Below are positions 41,467 to 52,129 of a DNA stretch of 64,000 bases, piece by piece. The DNA is from Paulownia fortunei (taxonomy: Eukaryota; Streptophyta; Magnoliopsida; Lamiales; Paulowniaceae). The stretch spans positions 372,001 to 436,000 of the forward strand of contig JAGSPU010000054.1 of the NCBI GenBank assembly GCA_019321725.1, given 5' to 3'. Each line of letters begins with the position of its first letter. Position 1 is the stretch's first letter. The translations under genes and the position numbers were made by a program. Under the pieces are notes generated by a model. The model searched no databases. It was not told the DNA's origin and was given only the letters and a program-made list of their open reading frames with translations.

Positions 41467-42479
41467 TCAAGAAGACGACGGAGCAAAAACACTCTTGATC
41501 ACCTTACTGTAACTCTGGTTGGTGGTGCTGTAACCTCCATCCACCAGAAGATTCAGCCCGCTAACAAACTTGGATTCATCGCTGCCCAAATACAGGGCCG
41601 CCTCCGCCACGTCCTCCGCCGTCGGCACCACCCCTTTCAAGGTGGCGGAAGCACAGATTATATCCTCCACCACCGCTCTATCCACCCCCATCGACCCCGT
41701 CAGCAGCGGCGTCGCCACCGCGCACGGCGATATGCAATTCACCCTTATTCCATACTGCCCCAGCTCCACACACAGGTTCTTCATCATCCCAACCACCGCA
41801 TGCTTCGACACCGTATAGGAATGCGGCGATTCGCCGGAGACAACCGAGGCGATACTTGAAGTGAATAATATCACTCCTTTTCTCGCCGGGATCATGACTC
41901 TAGCGGCGTGTTTAGCTCCCAGAAATGCGCCGTAGACATTGACTTCGAAAACCCTCTTGAAGTTCTCGCTGTCGGCGTCGACAATGGTGAAGTCTAGGTT
42001 TCCGGGGATGCCGGCGTTGTTGAACATGATGTCCAGGTTCCCATACTTTGAGACGGCGAAATCAACGACGTTCCTGACGTCGGCGTCGCTGGTGACATCA
42101 CAGTGAACGTACAAGATTTGTTCGGGTAGATTAAGGTCTCGGCAAAGAGCTTGGCCCCTGTCGTCTTGCACGTCAGCAATAACGACTTTCGCACCGTGGC
42201 GGGCGAAAAGCCTCGCCGTGCTCTCCCCGAAGCCGCTTGCACCGCCGGTGATGATGGCAACTTTGCCCTCTAATCTGCAATTAAAAAAATAATAATTTAC
42301 ATATATTAAACTACATATAGATGTATATATATTCAATTTGTGAACGTGTGAGAGGAAAAAATCGAATTAAATTTAGTAATTAAAAAGTTTGGACCAATTT
42401 GAAATATTTTGAAGACCAATAAGCTTAATTAAAATTAAAACCTTCTGGAAGTGGGAGCTTCATTGGATGAACCCTTCAT
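41467..42479 (-). CDS. SDR110C short-chain dehydrogenase/reductase (intact gene 1)
   Basis: Two exons, 42442-42479 and 41467-42274, encode 281 residues. Exon 1 codes MKGSSNEAPTSR plus AG, the donor is AG|GT, the 167-nt intron ends TTGCAG, and the phase-2 join restores RLEGKV. Classical SDR features are all present: TGGASGFG cofactor loop (residues 22-29), Asp47 closing beta-2 (which favours NAD(H) over NADP(H)), NNAG (98-101), and the catalytic Ser153, Tyr166 and Lys170 (YTVSK). The closest family is plant SDR110C, which includes secoisolariciresinol dehydrogenase and xanthoxin dehydrogenase. I expect a cytosolic enzyme oxidising an alcohol on a small specialised metabolite, but the substrate is unknown. 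The C-terminal tail after DGGYS is longer than in its neighbours. The exon is clearly richer in G and C than the other cluster members. Confidence 0.92.
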
Positions 42480-42532
42480 TTTTATGTAACGTGAATTGTA
42501 ATTCAATGATTTTGTCAAGTTGTGAAAGAGAA

Positions 42533-42538
42533 TTTATA
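42533..42538 (-). promoter_or_regulatory. TATA box of SDR gene 1
   Basis: The minus strand reads CTCTATAAATTC about 55 nt upstream of the ATG at 42479, predicting a start near 42505 and a short 5' UTR. Confidence 0.65.
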
Positions 42539-43669
42539 GAGGGCAAAAGCCCGAAAGGGATGGGCATCCATTCAATTTATTTTGAGTTAGATACCATACT
42601 GTAGTACTTTTAAATTTTCAATCTTATACTAATTAAATAATGTGGTTTTCAATCAACTATGAAACAAAATAAAATTTAAATTTAAAAATTGGGATTAATT
42701 ATAAGTTTCTTATGTCGTACTGTTCCAGTACTAGTCCACAGTGTAAAACACAAAGTGTGTGTTTATTAATAAATATAGTCTTTGTCCTCATGAACAGCAT
42801 GAACACCTTTAGTTTGAAATAGACACCATTAATGAGGGAAAAACATGTTGTTTCCTTAGTTTCAAGATTGTTACAGTGTATGATAGGTCTATGTAGGTTT
42901 CTCTTTATTGAGTCTTGAAATATTATTCTAAACAAAATTAATGGGTTTCTCCACTTTTGAGTAGTATTATAAAAATCATCATTCTTATTTTATGCTAATT
43001 CGTGACCTCAATTATAATATATGAGGTGGAGGTTCAAATTATACTCTTCCCTAATTCTCTATGTTCCAAGATTCAAATTAAAAAAAAAAAAAATAGTATA
43101 TTATAGAGGAACTGATGAGGATTTTATAAGCTAGGCAAAAAAAACCAAATAAAATGAAAAATAAATAAAAGACCAAAAAAAAAAAAAAAAAAAAAGGTTT
43201 GAAAGTCAAAAGAATTAAAAGCCCATTAATCGGACAGCTCCAACCAACTACCAATATGGGTCGCGAGATCCCCGGAAATAATTATTATATACAAAAATGA
43301 AGCAAGTAGCCCATGTGCTTTTTGGGTTTATATCCACACAACTTGCTTCCGCACTGAATGACAGATGGATACCATAGAATTAATTGACTTGCATGATCCA
43401 TTGTATTTTATTTTATTTTTTATTTTTTAAAAAGAAAAGTTGATCTCATGGATATGAAGAATTAATTTAGTCCCAGAGTAGGTTTTAATATTGGAAAATC
43501 CGAGCTGCTAATGTTGCTCCATACTGCTTTACATTTTTGCAATGTCAAGCGTCTGCCAGTCATTATGGTTGAGCTAAATTCGTGAAAAGTAAAGACAAGA
43601 AACATAGTTTTAGATATAAAATTTATTATTTAGTGAGATTTTAGTAAAATATCCGATATAAATATTGAA

Positions 43670-43920
43670 GAAGTCATGGACACCTTGATGTATAATGAAT
43701 GAATATTTGGAAATTTAAATGGATGATGAAAAAAATACCATTATTTATCAACTCTCCTTTTCACATATGGTGCAATTGTGAAATTTTACGGACCTTAGAA
43801 TTGATCATGGAGAACTTGAGCTTGAAACAATTGAATTTGAACTTGAATTTCGATTATTTGTACAACGCTTGAAAACTTGTCTTGAGGCTTGGAAGACTTG
43901 TCTTTCTTCATGTTGTATGT
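43670..43920. repeat. dispersed repeat, partner of 47218-47470
   Basis: TCATGGACACCTTGATGT here matches TCATGGACAACTTGATGT at 47219. In both places it is followed by ATATTT-GGAATTTAAAT and then by a stretch rich in GGACTTGAA/GAACTTGAA phrases. It has no recognisable coding content. Confidence 0.5.
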
Positions 43921-44399
43921 TAACCTTTTAAAAATTACCCCTAGTTATATTTGTAGAATTAAAATTCTTGCCATACTTAATTACTTATGTTGTGCAATTT
44001 GGTTGATCTACAATATCTCGTGTTTAAACATGATTTAACTGCCTTAAACATCTCAACTTCATGCATGACACTAGTTTATTTGTTTATGAATTAAATATAT
44101 TATTTAATCTTGGAACTCAACTTGGCAAATTAAAATTTTAAATAAAAATATAAATTTGATGAATAATAAATATATATTACACATTTCAATGTATAACTGA
44201 TTAAAAAAATTAATTGAAAACAAATGATCTCTTGACACTTTTTCACATATGTTTGCTTTGACCCATATGAAGAGGTAAATAAGTTTGAAAATTACTACAA
44301 ACTTCTTTGAGAAAATTAAGTCACAGTAATTTGCTTGAACTTATTTGGAAGCGTAGAGGCAGTATAATTAAAACCAAGAAGTTTTAAATTGGAAGTGAT

Positions 44400-44735
44400 T
44401 TTATTCTCATATAAATGAGTTTTTCACTAAATTGATTTGGAATTTGTAAAGAGTTTAGTCTCATGTCAAAAAATTTTAATTAAATTTATTTAAAATTTAT
44501 AAATAGTTTAGACTCATATTAAGATTCTTAAATTTTATTTTGAATTTTTCAATAGTTTATATTCAAAGAAGAAAGCCTTCAATTTGAATGATTGAATTTT
44601 TAGATTGTTTATACTCCAATTATGGAATGTTCAATTTAGATTTTTAGTTACAGAGAATATATACTTGTATGAAGAAGTTCTTCAATTTAAATTTAATGTA
44701 TAAATAGTTTATACTCATATCAATGATAATTTTTT
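44400..44735. repeat. degenerate minisatellite, ~50-bp period, about seven units
   Basis: The phrase TTTATACTCATAT and its variants (TTTAGTCTCATG, TTTAGACTCATAT, TTTATATTCAAAG, TTTATACTCCAAT, ATATACTTGTATG) recur with the ACTC-like core at about 44458, 44511, 44561, 44611, 44661 and 44711. The last four steps are exactly 50 bp. Each unit also carries a TTCAATTT/TTTAATTT block. Earlier units are the more diverged. Confidence 0.7.
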
Positions 44736-46315
44736 TTAATAATTTATTATACAATTATATTTTTTTACAAAATAAAGTAAAAATAACTCATTTTTGAAAA
44801 AGGCCCAACATACTTAGATTAAAAAGGTCTGAAGCGATTAACTAGAATCATTGACATATTAAATCACATTGCATAAACTTATAGGTCGATAGTAAAGGAG
44901 TGTTTGGACCATTGGTTTTAGTAATTAAAACAATTTTAGATTCATTAATGTATTTAGGAAGCGCAAGTATTAAAATTTGATAGACCACATTGTACATGAT
45001 TCCTCAACTATGGCCTAGTAACATTTTTAAAAAAATATGTTATTATGACCATCAGGCCCATACCTAATTAGGCCCTATTTTTTTCATTGTTGTCGAAATT
45101 TCAGAATCATCAACATTATAAGCGACAAAATTAAATTATCATTATATGATAATTGAGGTAATGAAATATCTAAAACATTAGTATGAGTGGCCACTTCCTC
45201 AGTTGAAATGTTCTTGGTATCATAAATCCAATTATCATTACCATCTCTATCACCTTGTATAAAATTTCTTCTATTTCATATGCATGAAAAATAGGAAGTA
45301 TTTTGTGTCACCTCCTTCGAGCCATTTAATGTTAGCACTTTGAATCCAATGAATTTCCTTTCGATGTAATAAATTATGTAAGCATGGCTGAAAGTTGGTT
45401 TCTTGATCGTTAAAAATTATCAAATGGCGTTGTCTGGGATGTGTCATAAATCAGTGCTGTAATTGAGCTTGGGTGTTGGGCCGAATTTGTTTACTTATAA
45501 ATGAACTAAATTAAATAAAATATAATGTGCTTAAATATAATATGGACGATTTTAAACTAATAACTCAAAAAGCGTCGAAAGATTTGATATTCTTATTTGG
45601 GAAAGAAATATGTTAGACAATATAACTATTTTCTATATTTAATGTAAAGGGATTGAAGATTAGAAAAAAAAGTAAAAAAAATAAAATTATCTGATATCAA
45701 TTTTCAGGACATCAGTATGCCTTAAGAGCATCAATGTCATTACAAAGTTTATCAATCTGCTATTCAATATTCATAGATATTATTCTTCCAATAATAAGAA
45801 TGAGCTTCTACTTGTTTGAACTTAACTGGGAACTTATTGATATAAAGTATTAAGAGACCGTGCAATTTTGTAACATAACGAAAAGTATGTTAAATAGTTG
45901 TTGATAATGGAAACACAATGTTTATATAGCTATAGTAATTGAAATCTAGTATTTTGAGTTGTACAATTGATATTACTTTTTATTTACAATCATTTACCCT
46001 AGTTTTTGCATTACGGTTAAATAAAAGTATCATAATTTATCATGCTTTTTCCATTAATAGTAACAAGAAAATATTATGAAACTTTTCATTTGACTTATGA
46101 GCGGGAAAGAGGGGAACATACGTGTGACGATGAAAAGCTTTTTAGTAAAAATTTAATTTGAAAATATTATTGGGTTCAAATACTGTAATGAATATAAATT
46201 GAGAATGTAAAGTATTTTTTGAGTTACTTTTAAGGAGTAAAGTATTAAACTAATAATATTTAGAGGTAAAGTGTTATTTATCCTTTTCATAATTTGTCGG
46301 CATTTTAATCGTGAT

Positions 46316-46871
46316 TAGGGGTGCTCATAATTCAGTTTAACAGTGTGAACCGAACTAAAATCAAAATTTCGATTTGCACCAAAATTGAATTAAAAATTTT
46401 GATTCGATTTTTAATTTTTAATTTTTTAAAATTTTGATACTGAAATCGAATCAAAAATTTTGGTTCGGTTTTTTATTTTTTATTTTTTAAAATTTTGATT
46501 TTTTTTGGTTGATTTCGATTAATAGAAATGAATCGAAAATCAAAATATTATTTTTATATATTTATATATATAATTTTTATATTATATTTTACTTATTATT
46601 AATTTTTATACTATTTTTTATGTTACAAATTATATTTTTTGTACTTGTTATTTATTATTATACTATTTTTATATTTTTCTCACCAAATTATAAATAATAA
46701 ATAAAAATATATTTTCTATCTATGATTAATTTTATTAATTTTTTTAATAAAAAATCGATTATCCGAAAATCGAAAAAAAAAATCCGATTCGATTTTCGGT
46801 ATAAAATTGATCAACCAAATTTTCGATTAATCGAAATTTCAGTTCGATTCGATTTGGTTACGTGCACCCTA
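46316..46871. mobile_element. 556-bp hAT-like MITE
   Basis: The left end TAGGGGTGCTCATAA and right end (as reverse complement) TAGGGTGCACGTAA form imperfect terminal inverted repeats. Subterminal regions are rich in TCGATT/AATCGA phrases in inverted orientation. The 8-bp flanks ATCGTGAT (46308-46315) and ATATTGAT (46872-46879) agree at six of eight positions, the target duplication length expected for hAT elements. The core is A/T-rich with no transposase. Confidence 0.65.
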
Positions 46872-46879
46872 ATATTGAT

Positions 46880-47590
46880 CAACTCCCTACTTATGTGACT
46901 TAGATGTGCCTCCTCTTACATATTTCTGCATATATTTGATTGACTACTTAATTCAACAAAATTGAAATTTGTGAAAGAGAGATTGTTTTTCTTCTTCTTT
47001 TAGACTTGAGAGTTGAAAGGGATAAATAAGAAACAAAAATTGTCCCACCGCCAAAATTTATAAACAAAGATTTCCTCTTGGAAAATCAAAAATAAGGAAA
47101 AAAAAATGTAACAAATATATAATTTACCAATTTGATGAAAAATTTGAGTACAATCTCTTATTTGAATCTTAACATTCCTAAATTCGAGAGCTCGAAAGCG
47201 TGTTTCCTGATTGGAAAAATCATGGACAACTTGATGTCTCCAGCAGTCCAGCGATAGATATTTAGGAATTTAAATATGTTGCGAGGAAATACGACTCTTG
47301 AACAAGTCTCATTCTTATAATACGTTGGACTTGTGAATTTGGAGGACTTGAAACTAAGCATACAGGACTTGAACTTGAACAACTTTGAGAACAGATTGGG
47401 AAGATTTATATATTGGCTCTTAGATGATTGGAGAGCGTGTCTTGAAGCACAACTTTTCATCACTCAGCGTGTGAAAACCAAAATAAATAAATAAATAAAA
47501 AGTCTCATTACTGGTAGTTTCCATCCAAACCAAAGAAAAATGTTACATATGAAATCATTCCTTTCCGCCTGTTTTGAGCATGAAAAAAAT
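46880..47590. repeat. 5' flank of SDR gene 2, duplicated at 50470-50945
   Basis: Shared ordered blocks include GCCTCCTCTTACAT, ATTTGATTGAC, TTTAGACTT, TTTATAAAC, TTGGAAAATCAAA, TTTGAGTACA, and then GGTAGTTTC-ATCCAAAC, AGAAAAAT-TTACA-ATGAAAT and CCTGTTTT. The version here carries about 250-300 extra bases (47170-47490) that are absent from the other copy. Confidence 0.75.
47218..47470. repeat. inserted dispersed repeat upstream of SDR gene 2
   Basis: This block interrupts the duplicated 5' flank and shares TCATGGACA-CTTGATGT and ATATTT-GGAATTTAAAT with 43670-43920. It could be a small mobile element. An open frame of 101 codons on the minus strand looks like a chance by-product of GAACTTGAA-type repeats. 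Confidence 0.45.
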
Positions 47591-47852
47591 GGGAAATCTG
47601 AGTTATGCCCATTTCCAGTTCGCCCTCACGCTGTCCATGCTTCGAGCGTTTTCTGTTCCTTTCCATAGAGTTTTAAATTCAGAATAGCTAATTGTGCGTA
47701 TGCTGCTAAGCTTTTATAAGGTTGTCTCAACCGAACTTGCACCATTGTTGCACGAATTAATTAAAATCTACTCTGCCATGCATCCTTAATGACTTAAGTT
47801 TTTAAGCCGTATCCCAAAAACTCTTTGCCGGAGAAGTACTAGAATTCTGGCC

Positions 47853-47859
47853 TATAAAA
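47853..47859 (+). promoter_or_regulatory. TATA box of SDR gene 2
   Basis: GCCTATAAAAC lies 80 nt upstream of the ATG at 47933, predicting a start near 47885. Confidence 0.7.
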
Positions 47860-47932
47860 CTGGTTCAAGAATCCAAGATTAAACTCGCAGTCGTCCATAT
47901 TCATAAACACAGTTGGTTTTCGAAAGATCAGG

Positions 47933-48980
47933 ATGAGCAGCAGCACTGTCAACAGAAGGTGAAAAAATAAACAAATTATTACTCGATTCTTGATTCTTCT
48001 TTTGTTTATTTTTCCTAGTATTTATGGATTGTTTTCAAGTACATTTGATGTTATGTATATCCTCTTCACGCCTGGTAGATGGGTTCTTTTCTTTTATTTT
48101 CTTTAATTTTTTTTATGATTTGGGGAAATAAGAGCACTATTTTTTTATAACTTGATGCTGATCCTGTCTTGAAAAAAAAAAAAAAAAAAATCTTTTGTGC
48201 AGGTTAGAAGGGAAGGTGGCAACTGTCACAGGTGGAGCAAGCGGCATTGGAGCAAGCACAGTGCGCCTATATTGGGAGCACGGCGCAAAGGTTGTGATTG
48301 CAGACATTCAAGACGAGCTAGGCCAAGCCCTGGCCGACAAGCTAGGCGACAACGTTTGCTACATCCACTGCGACGTCTCAAATGAGGATCAAGTCAGCAA
48401 CCTAGTTGATGCAGCCGTTGCCAAATTCGGGCACCTTGACATCATGTACAGCAACGCAGGCATCATAAACAACGATTTCGGGAGCATCCTCAGCGCGCAG
48501 AAGGAAGAGTTGGAGCGCATCCTTGGTGTCAACTTGATCGGCGGGTTCTTGGTAGCCAAACACGCCGCAAGAGTTATGGTGCCAAACAAAAAGGGCTGCA
48601 TAATGTTTACTGCAAGTGCTTGCACAAAGATTGCTGGGATTGCTCCATATTCTTATGCAGCATCAAAATATGGGGTTGTGGGGTTGGCTAAGAGTTTGGC
48701 TACTGAGTTGGGGTTGCATGGGATTAGGGTCAATTGCATATCACCATTTGGGGTGCTGACAGGCTCTGATATTCATGATGAAACCAAGAAAGCAAAGTTT
48801 GAGAAGACAATGGGTGAGGTGGGGAATCTAAAGGGGAAAATTCTCAAGGCAGAGGATATTGCAAATGCAGCCCTTTACTTGGCTAGTGATGAGGCTTCTT
48901 ATGTGAGTGGGATGAATCTTGTGGTGGATGGAGGGTATAGTGTTGTGAATCCAACTCTTTTCAAGGCCACTATGGTGTAA
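47933..48980 (+). CDS. SDR110C short-chain dehydrogenase/reductase (intact gene 2)
   Basis: Exons 47933-47958 and 48203-48980 encode 267 residues. Exon 1 codes MSSSTVNR plus AG. The intron begins GTGAAA and ends TTGTGCAG after a long T/A tract, and the phase-2 join gives RRLEGKVATVTGG. Features: TGGASGIG cofactor loop (18-25), Asp43 after beta-2 (NAD(H) type), SNAG in place of NNAG (92-95), catalytic Ser147, Tyr160 and Lys164 (YAASK), and the C-terminal YVSGMNLVVDGGYS block. All catalytic residues are present and the frame is undamaged. It is diverged from genes 1 and 3, with several differences around the substrate pocket (ASACTKIAGIAPYSY and the GVLTGSDIHDE loop), so its substrate probably differs. 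It is transcribed away from gene 1. Confidence 0.92.
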
Positions 48981-49489
48981 TACTTATGGTATAGTATGCC
49001 TGTTGATTTGTTTTGAACTTGGGACAGTAAAATTTTTAGTGTTGATTACAAGTACTAATGTCTTAACCATTTCAATTCAAAACTATTTTACTATTTTTTT
49101 ATTTAAGAAAAATCCCATTAATCAAATTACCAAACCCAAAAAAGCTAAAAAAGAATTGGTTAATAATCGAACAAATTTAATTCTATGTTAGGTATGATAT
49201 TTTAGCATATCGAATTTTTAATTTACTAAAATTTTTAATTCGCTTATATTCACCTTTACTGAAAGATCACCCTACATACTTACGCATATATATAGGTAAT
49301 AAGAATATATTTTTTTATGATTATTTAAACAATATATATTTATAATATCAAATTGGGTAAAAAAATAAAAGTCAAATACCAAACCAAAATTTTTAATTTG
49401 ATGTTGACGCGGACTAAATTTATAATTAAGTTCAATTCTATTAATTTACCAAACTATGGATACCTCTATATAAATGCATACATAAAAGA

Positions 49490-49726
49490 AACTATAAATG
49501 ATATTCATCAAATAAAATTTTATATGAAAATTCCAAATATTTGTGACAAAGTATACTTGCAGGGTAAATGATAAAGGAATTTTGGTCTTAAGAATTTTGA
49601 TCAATACCACATCAAACTTCATCCATTGACATACGCTAAAATTTTAAAATACAGACAGCCAAGAAGGAAGGGAAAAAAAATGACACAGAGAAAAAGTTTA
49701 ATCTAATAAATTAAAACATACAATGA
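49490..49726 (-). repeat. duplicated SDR 3' flank
   Basis: 49490-49615 matches about 58100-58250 (AAATGATATTC-TC-AATAAAATTTTAT, GACAAAG-ATACTT, TTTTGATCAAT-CCACAT). 49615-49726 matches 59170-59289 (CCATTGACAT, ATA-AGAC--CC, AATCTAATAAATTAAAACAT). Together they form the 3' flank of the SDR fragment that follows, with about 900 bp less than the copy at 58.1-59.3 kb. Confidence 0.7.
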
Positions 49727-49874
49727 TCAAGAATCTGGATACTTGAACAGTTTAATTGCAGAATTGACAATGCCGAAGCCCCCATCTATGAATAGATTTT
49801 GTCCACTCACGTATTTAGCCTCATTACTTCCCAGAAAAAGGGCTGCGTTTGCAATATCCTCTGCCTTGAGAGTA
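49727..49874 (-). pseudogene. 3' fragment of an SDR110C gene
   Basis: The minus strand reads about 48 codons of the family C terminus (TLKAEDIANAALFLGSNEA, then YVSGQNLFIDGGFGIVNSAI) and ends at a TGA at 49727-49729. Upstream of the TLKAED block the homology stops abruptly. The sequence continues directly into DNA that matches the 5' side of the copy at 59290-60589 (from about 61090). The rest of the coding region, its intron and its promoter have therefore been deleted. The remaining fragment is closest to gene 3 and the two copies at 56-60 kb. It cannot be functional. Confidence 0.85.
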
Positions 49875-50300
49875 ATAATTTAATTACATCCAATCATTGT
49901 ATTATTACTTAAAGATGTCGATTTGTAATTAATTCGATATATTATTAATAACTAATTAATTACAATAAATAATGTGATTATAATTCTCATATCAATATAG
50001 ATAGTTTATGAGGCTGTGTTTGAATTGAAAGTTTTTAATTTAAGTAAGATTTGATGTTAGGAATTTAAAAATGACTCCAAAATATTTAATGAATTTTAAA
50101 TCCATCACAATAAGAAAAAGAATAATTTAAAATAATTAGTAAATATTTTGAAATTCATTGTAAATGAATATTTTCCAAAAGAGTGCAAGGAATTTGTAAT
50201 GGAAAATAATTAATATATACGTGTAAATATACATTAACCACTAATCAAAGCATCAATTCATCAAACCATTTTTCATAATATAAGTCCTACTACATCATGC
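49875..50300. repeat. distal 5' flank of the deleted SDR copy, matching 61090-61320
   Basis: TTATTACTTAAAGATGTCGATTTGTAATTAATTCGATATATTATTAAT and what follows (ATGTGATTATAA, GAGGCTGTGTTTGAATTGAAAG, TTAGGAATTT) match 61110-61290 in the same order. This places a deletion breakpoint at about 49874. Confidence 0.7.
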
Positions 50301-50303
50301 TTA

Positions 50304-50305
<2 letters not shown>

Positions 50306-50341
<36 letters not shown>
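50306..50341. repeat. (AT)n microsatellite
   Basis: A perfect AT dinucleotide run of about 17 units. Confidence 0.95.
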
Positions 50342-50469
50342 TTATGTGATATTTTTTAAAAAAATAGTGTATTATTTTTTAAAAAAAATACTATTAATTA
50401 ATTTAAAATAATAAAATGAATTTAATGGGTCTAGTTAGTCTAACCTACCGAAAAAAACCTTAACATGCA

Positions 50470-50945
50470 CGATCTCGAATTTGGTCAAAGCCGTTTCTAA
50501 CTTGGCTTGCCTCCTCTTACATCCTGTTACACATGTCTTAAATATTTGATTGACAATTTAATGCAAAACAATTTTAAATTTGTGAATTTAAAGAACTTGT
50601 CTTTCATTTTCATTTAGACTTTGGAGCTGATTATGACGAGAGAAGAGATCAGATAAAGAAAATTTCCCACCAGACTTGTCAAAGTTTATAAACTAAAAAT
50701 GCCTGTTGGAAAATCAAAGAAGGAAAAAAAACCAACAAATATAAAATTGATTGATGTGATAAAAAATTTTTTGAGTACATTCTCTTTTATCAGTTGTTAG
50801 ATTCTTCCCTTTAACATTTTCACACTAACTTTAACTATTCTTCTAGCGTATGTGGAAAAAAAAAAAAAAGGTCTCATAAGAGGTAGTTTCTATCCAAACT
50901 GAAAGAAAAATATTACACATGAAATTTCTCTTTCCCCCTGTTTTC
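50470..50945. repeat. duplicated 5' flank, partner of 46880-47590
   Basis: It carries the same ordered blocks as the DNA upstream of SDR gene 2, without the 47170-47490 insertion. It lies about 1.2 kb upstream of SDR gene 3. Confidence 0.75.
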
Positions 50946-52078
50946 AGCAATATTATGCATAATAACATCAGAGCACTTCATATCATCTATTGTAATTTTC
51001 TGTTGCATATTGTATTTCAAGTCATATATACATATCATCATGTGTATATGATTAATTTTAAATATATATTTAAAAAAATATTTTATCTATATAGTGTATA
51101 TTTATTATATAAAATATAAAATACAATGAATTATAATAGAAGATTCAAAGTAAAGAATAATTTCCATCAAATTATTTTGCAAACCAACTCCAATATCCGA
51201 AGGATTTTTGGGAACATCAACAGTAATAACCTAATTAAATATAACAATTTTCGACAATTATGGAAGTTATGGCATTGGTTGGCCCCTAATTCATTTAATT
51301 GTTGTTACACCTTATCTCCATAAGGCACCAACCTTCAAGAAAAGAGATTAATACAGTATTTATTGGGGAAAAAGGAAAGATGAAAAAAAAAAAAAAAGTT
51401 GGTCCAAGTGGCATAAAATTTTAAAAAACGTGGGGATTCTTCTTCTAAACGATTGATTTGATTGCTTTATGCACACGTATATTAAAAAATATAAGCTCTT
51501 GTGATCTAGTTTTCTTAGATTATATTTATATATATATTGAAGAATTTGGGATTAAAGACTTCATCTATAACGAATTCCTTGCACTCTTTTGATAGTATTC
51601 ATTTATGATGAAGTTCAATTTTTTTACTAACCATTTGACTTTATTTTTTTCAATCATTATAATAGATTAGAAATTCAATTAATATTGAAATTATTTTAAA
51701 TCCCTATCACTAAATATTCGTTAAATTTTGATTTTTCATTTCAAACACAACGTTAGAAAGTATTTATTTATCCCTGTATTTATCGATGTGAGAATCACAT
51801 TATTGGTTATAATCAATTCATTCTTAATAAAATATCGAGTTAAAGCAAATTGATATTTTCAACTAATAATACAATTACCCGTTTTCGGAAATTATATTGT
51901 GCTATGCGTGTCTATATTACTTTAGTATGTTTCACGTGGTGAAGAACGATTATTGAGTCAGGTTAGGTTCAAGTGTCTTCCAGTGGGATGGACATTAAAC
52001 AGGGGAGTTGGACAAAAATTTGCTGTATATATATGACTAAATAATTGGTATAGAGCTTCGTATGTTTGGCTCAGCTTG

Positions 52079-52086
52079 TATATAAT
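52079..52086 (+). promoter_or_regulatory. TATA box of SDR gene 3
   Basis: TATATAAT lies within a block (CTCAGCTT, TATATAATACAGC, CACTTCACTTCACAT) conserved in the copies at 56-57 kb and 59-60 kb. It sits about 45 nt upstream of the ATG, so the 5' UTR is very short. Confidence 0.75.
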
Positions 52087-52129
52087 ACAGCTACACTTCA
52101 CTTCACATTTTTCTTCACATCTCAGTGTC

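Larger units (their letters stand above)
42540..46315. other. intergenic DNA between divergent SDR genes 1 and 2
   Basis: No gene seen. It contains A runs near 43080 and 43175, a segment at 43670-43920 related to 47218-47470, and a degenerate 50-bp-period tandem array (44400-44735). Confidence 0.55.

Noticed and set aside
41389..41859. 156-codon open frame on the + strand
   Set aside because: It is antisense to the intact SDR gene 1, its Arg/His-rich translation is a by-product of that gene's GC-rich codons, and it has no family resemblance.
47158..47463. 101-codon open frame on the minus strand upstream of SDR gene 2
   Set aside because: It coincides with the inserted repeat related to 43670-43920. 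Its Phe/Lys/Ser-rich translation comes from repeated GAACTTGAA-type phrases and matches no known family.
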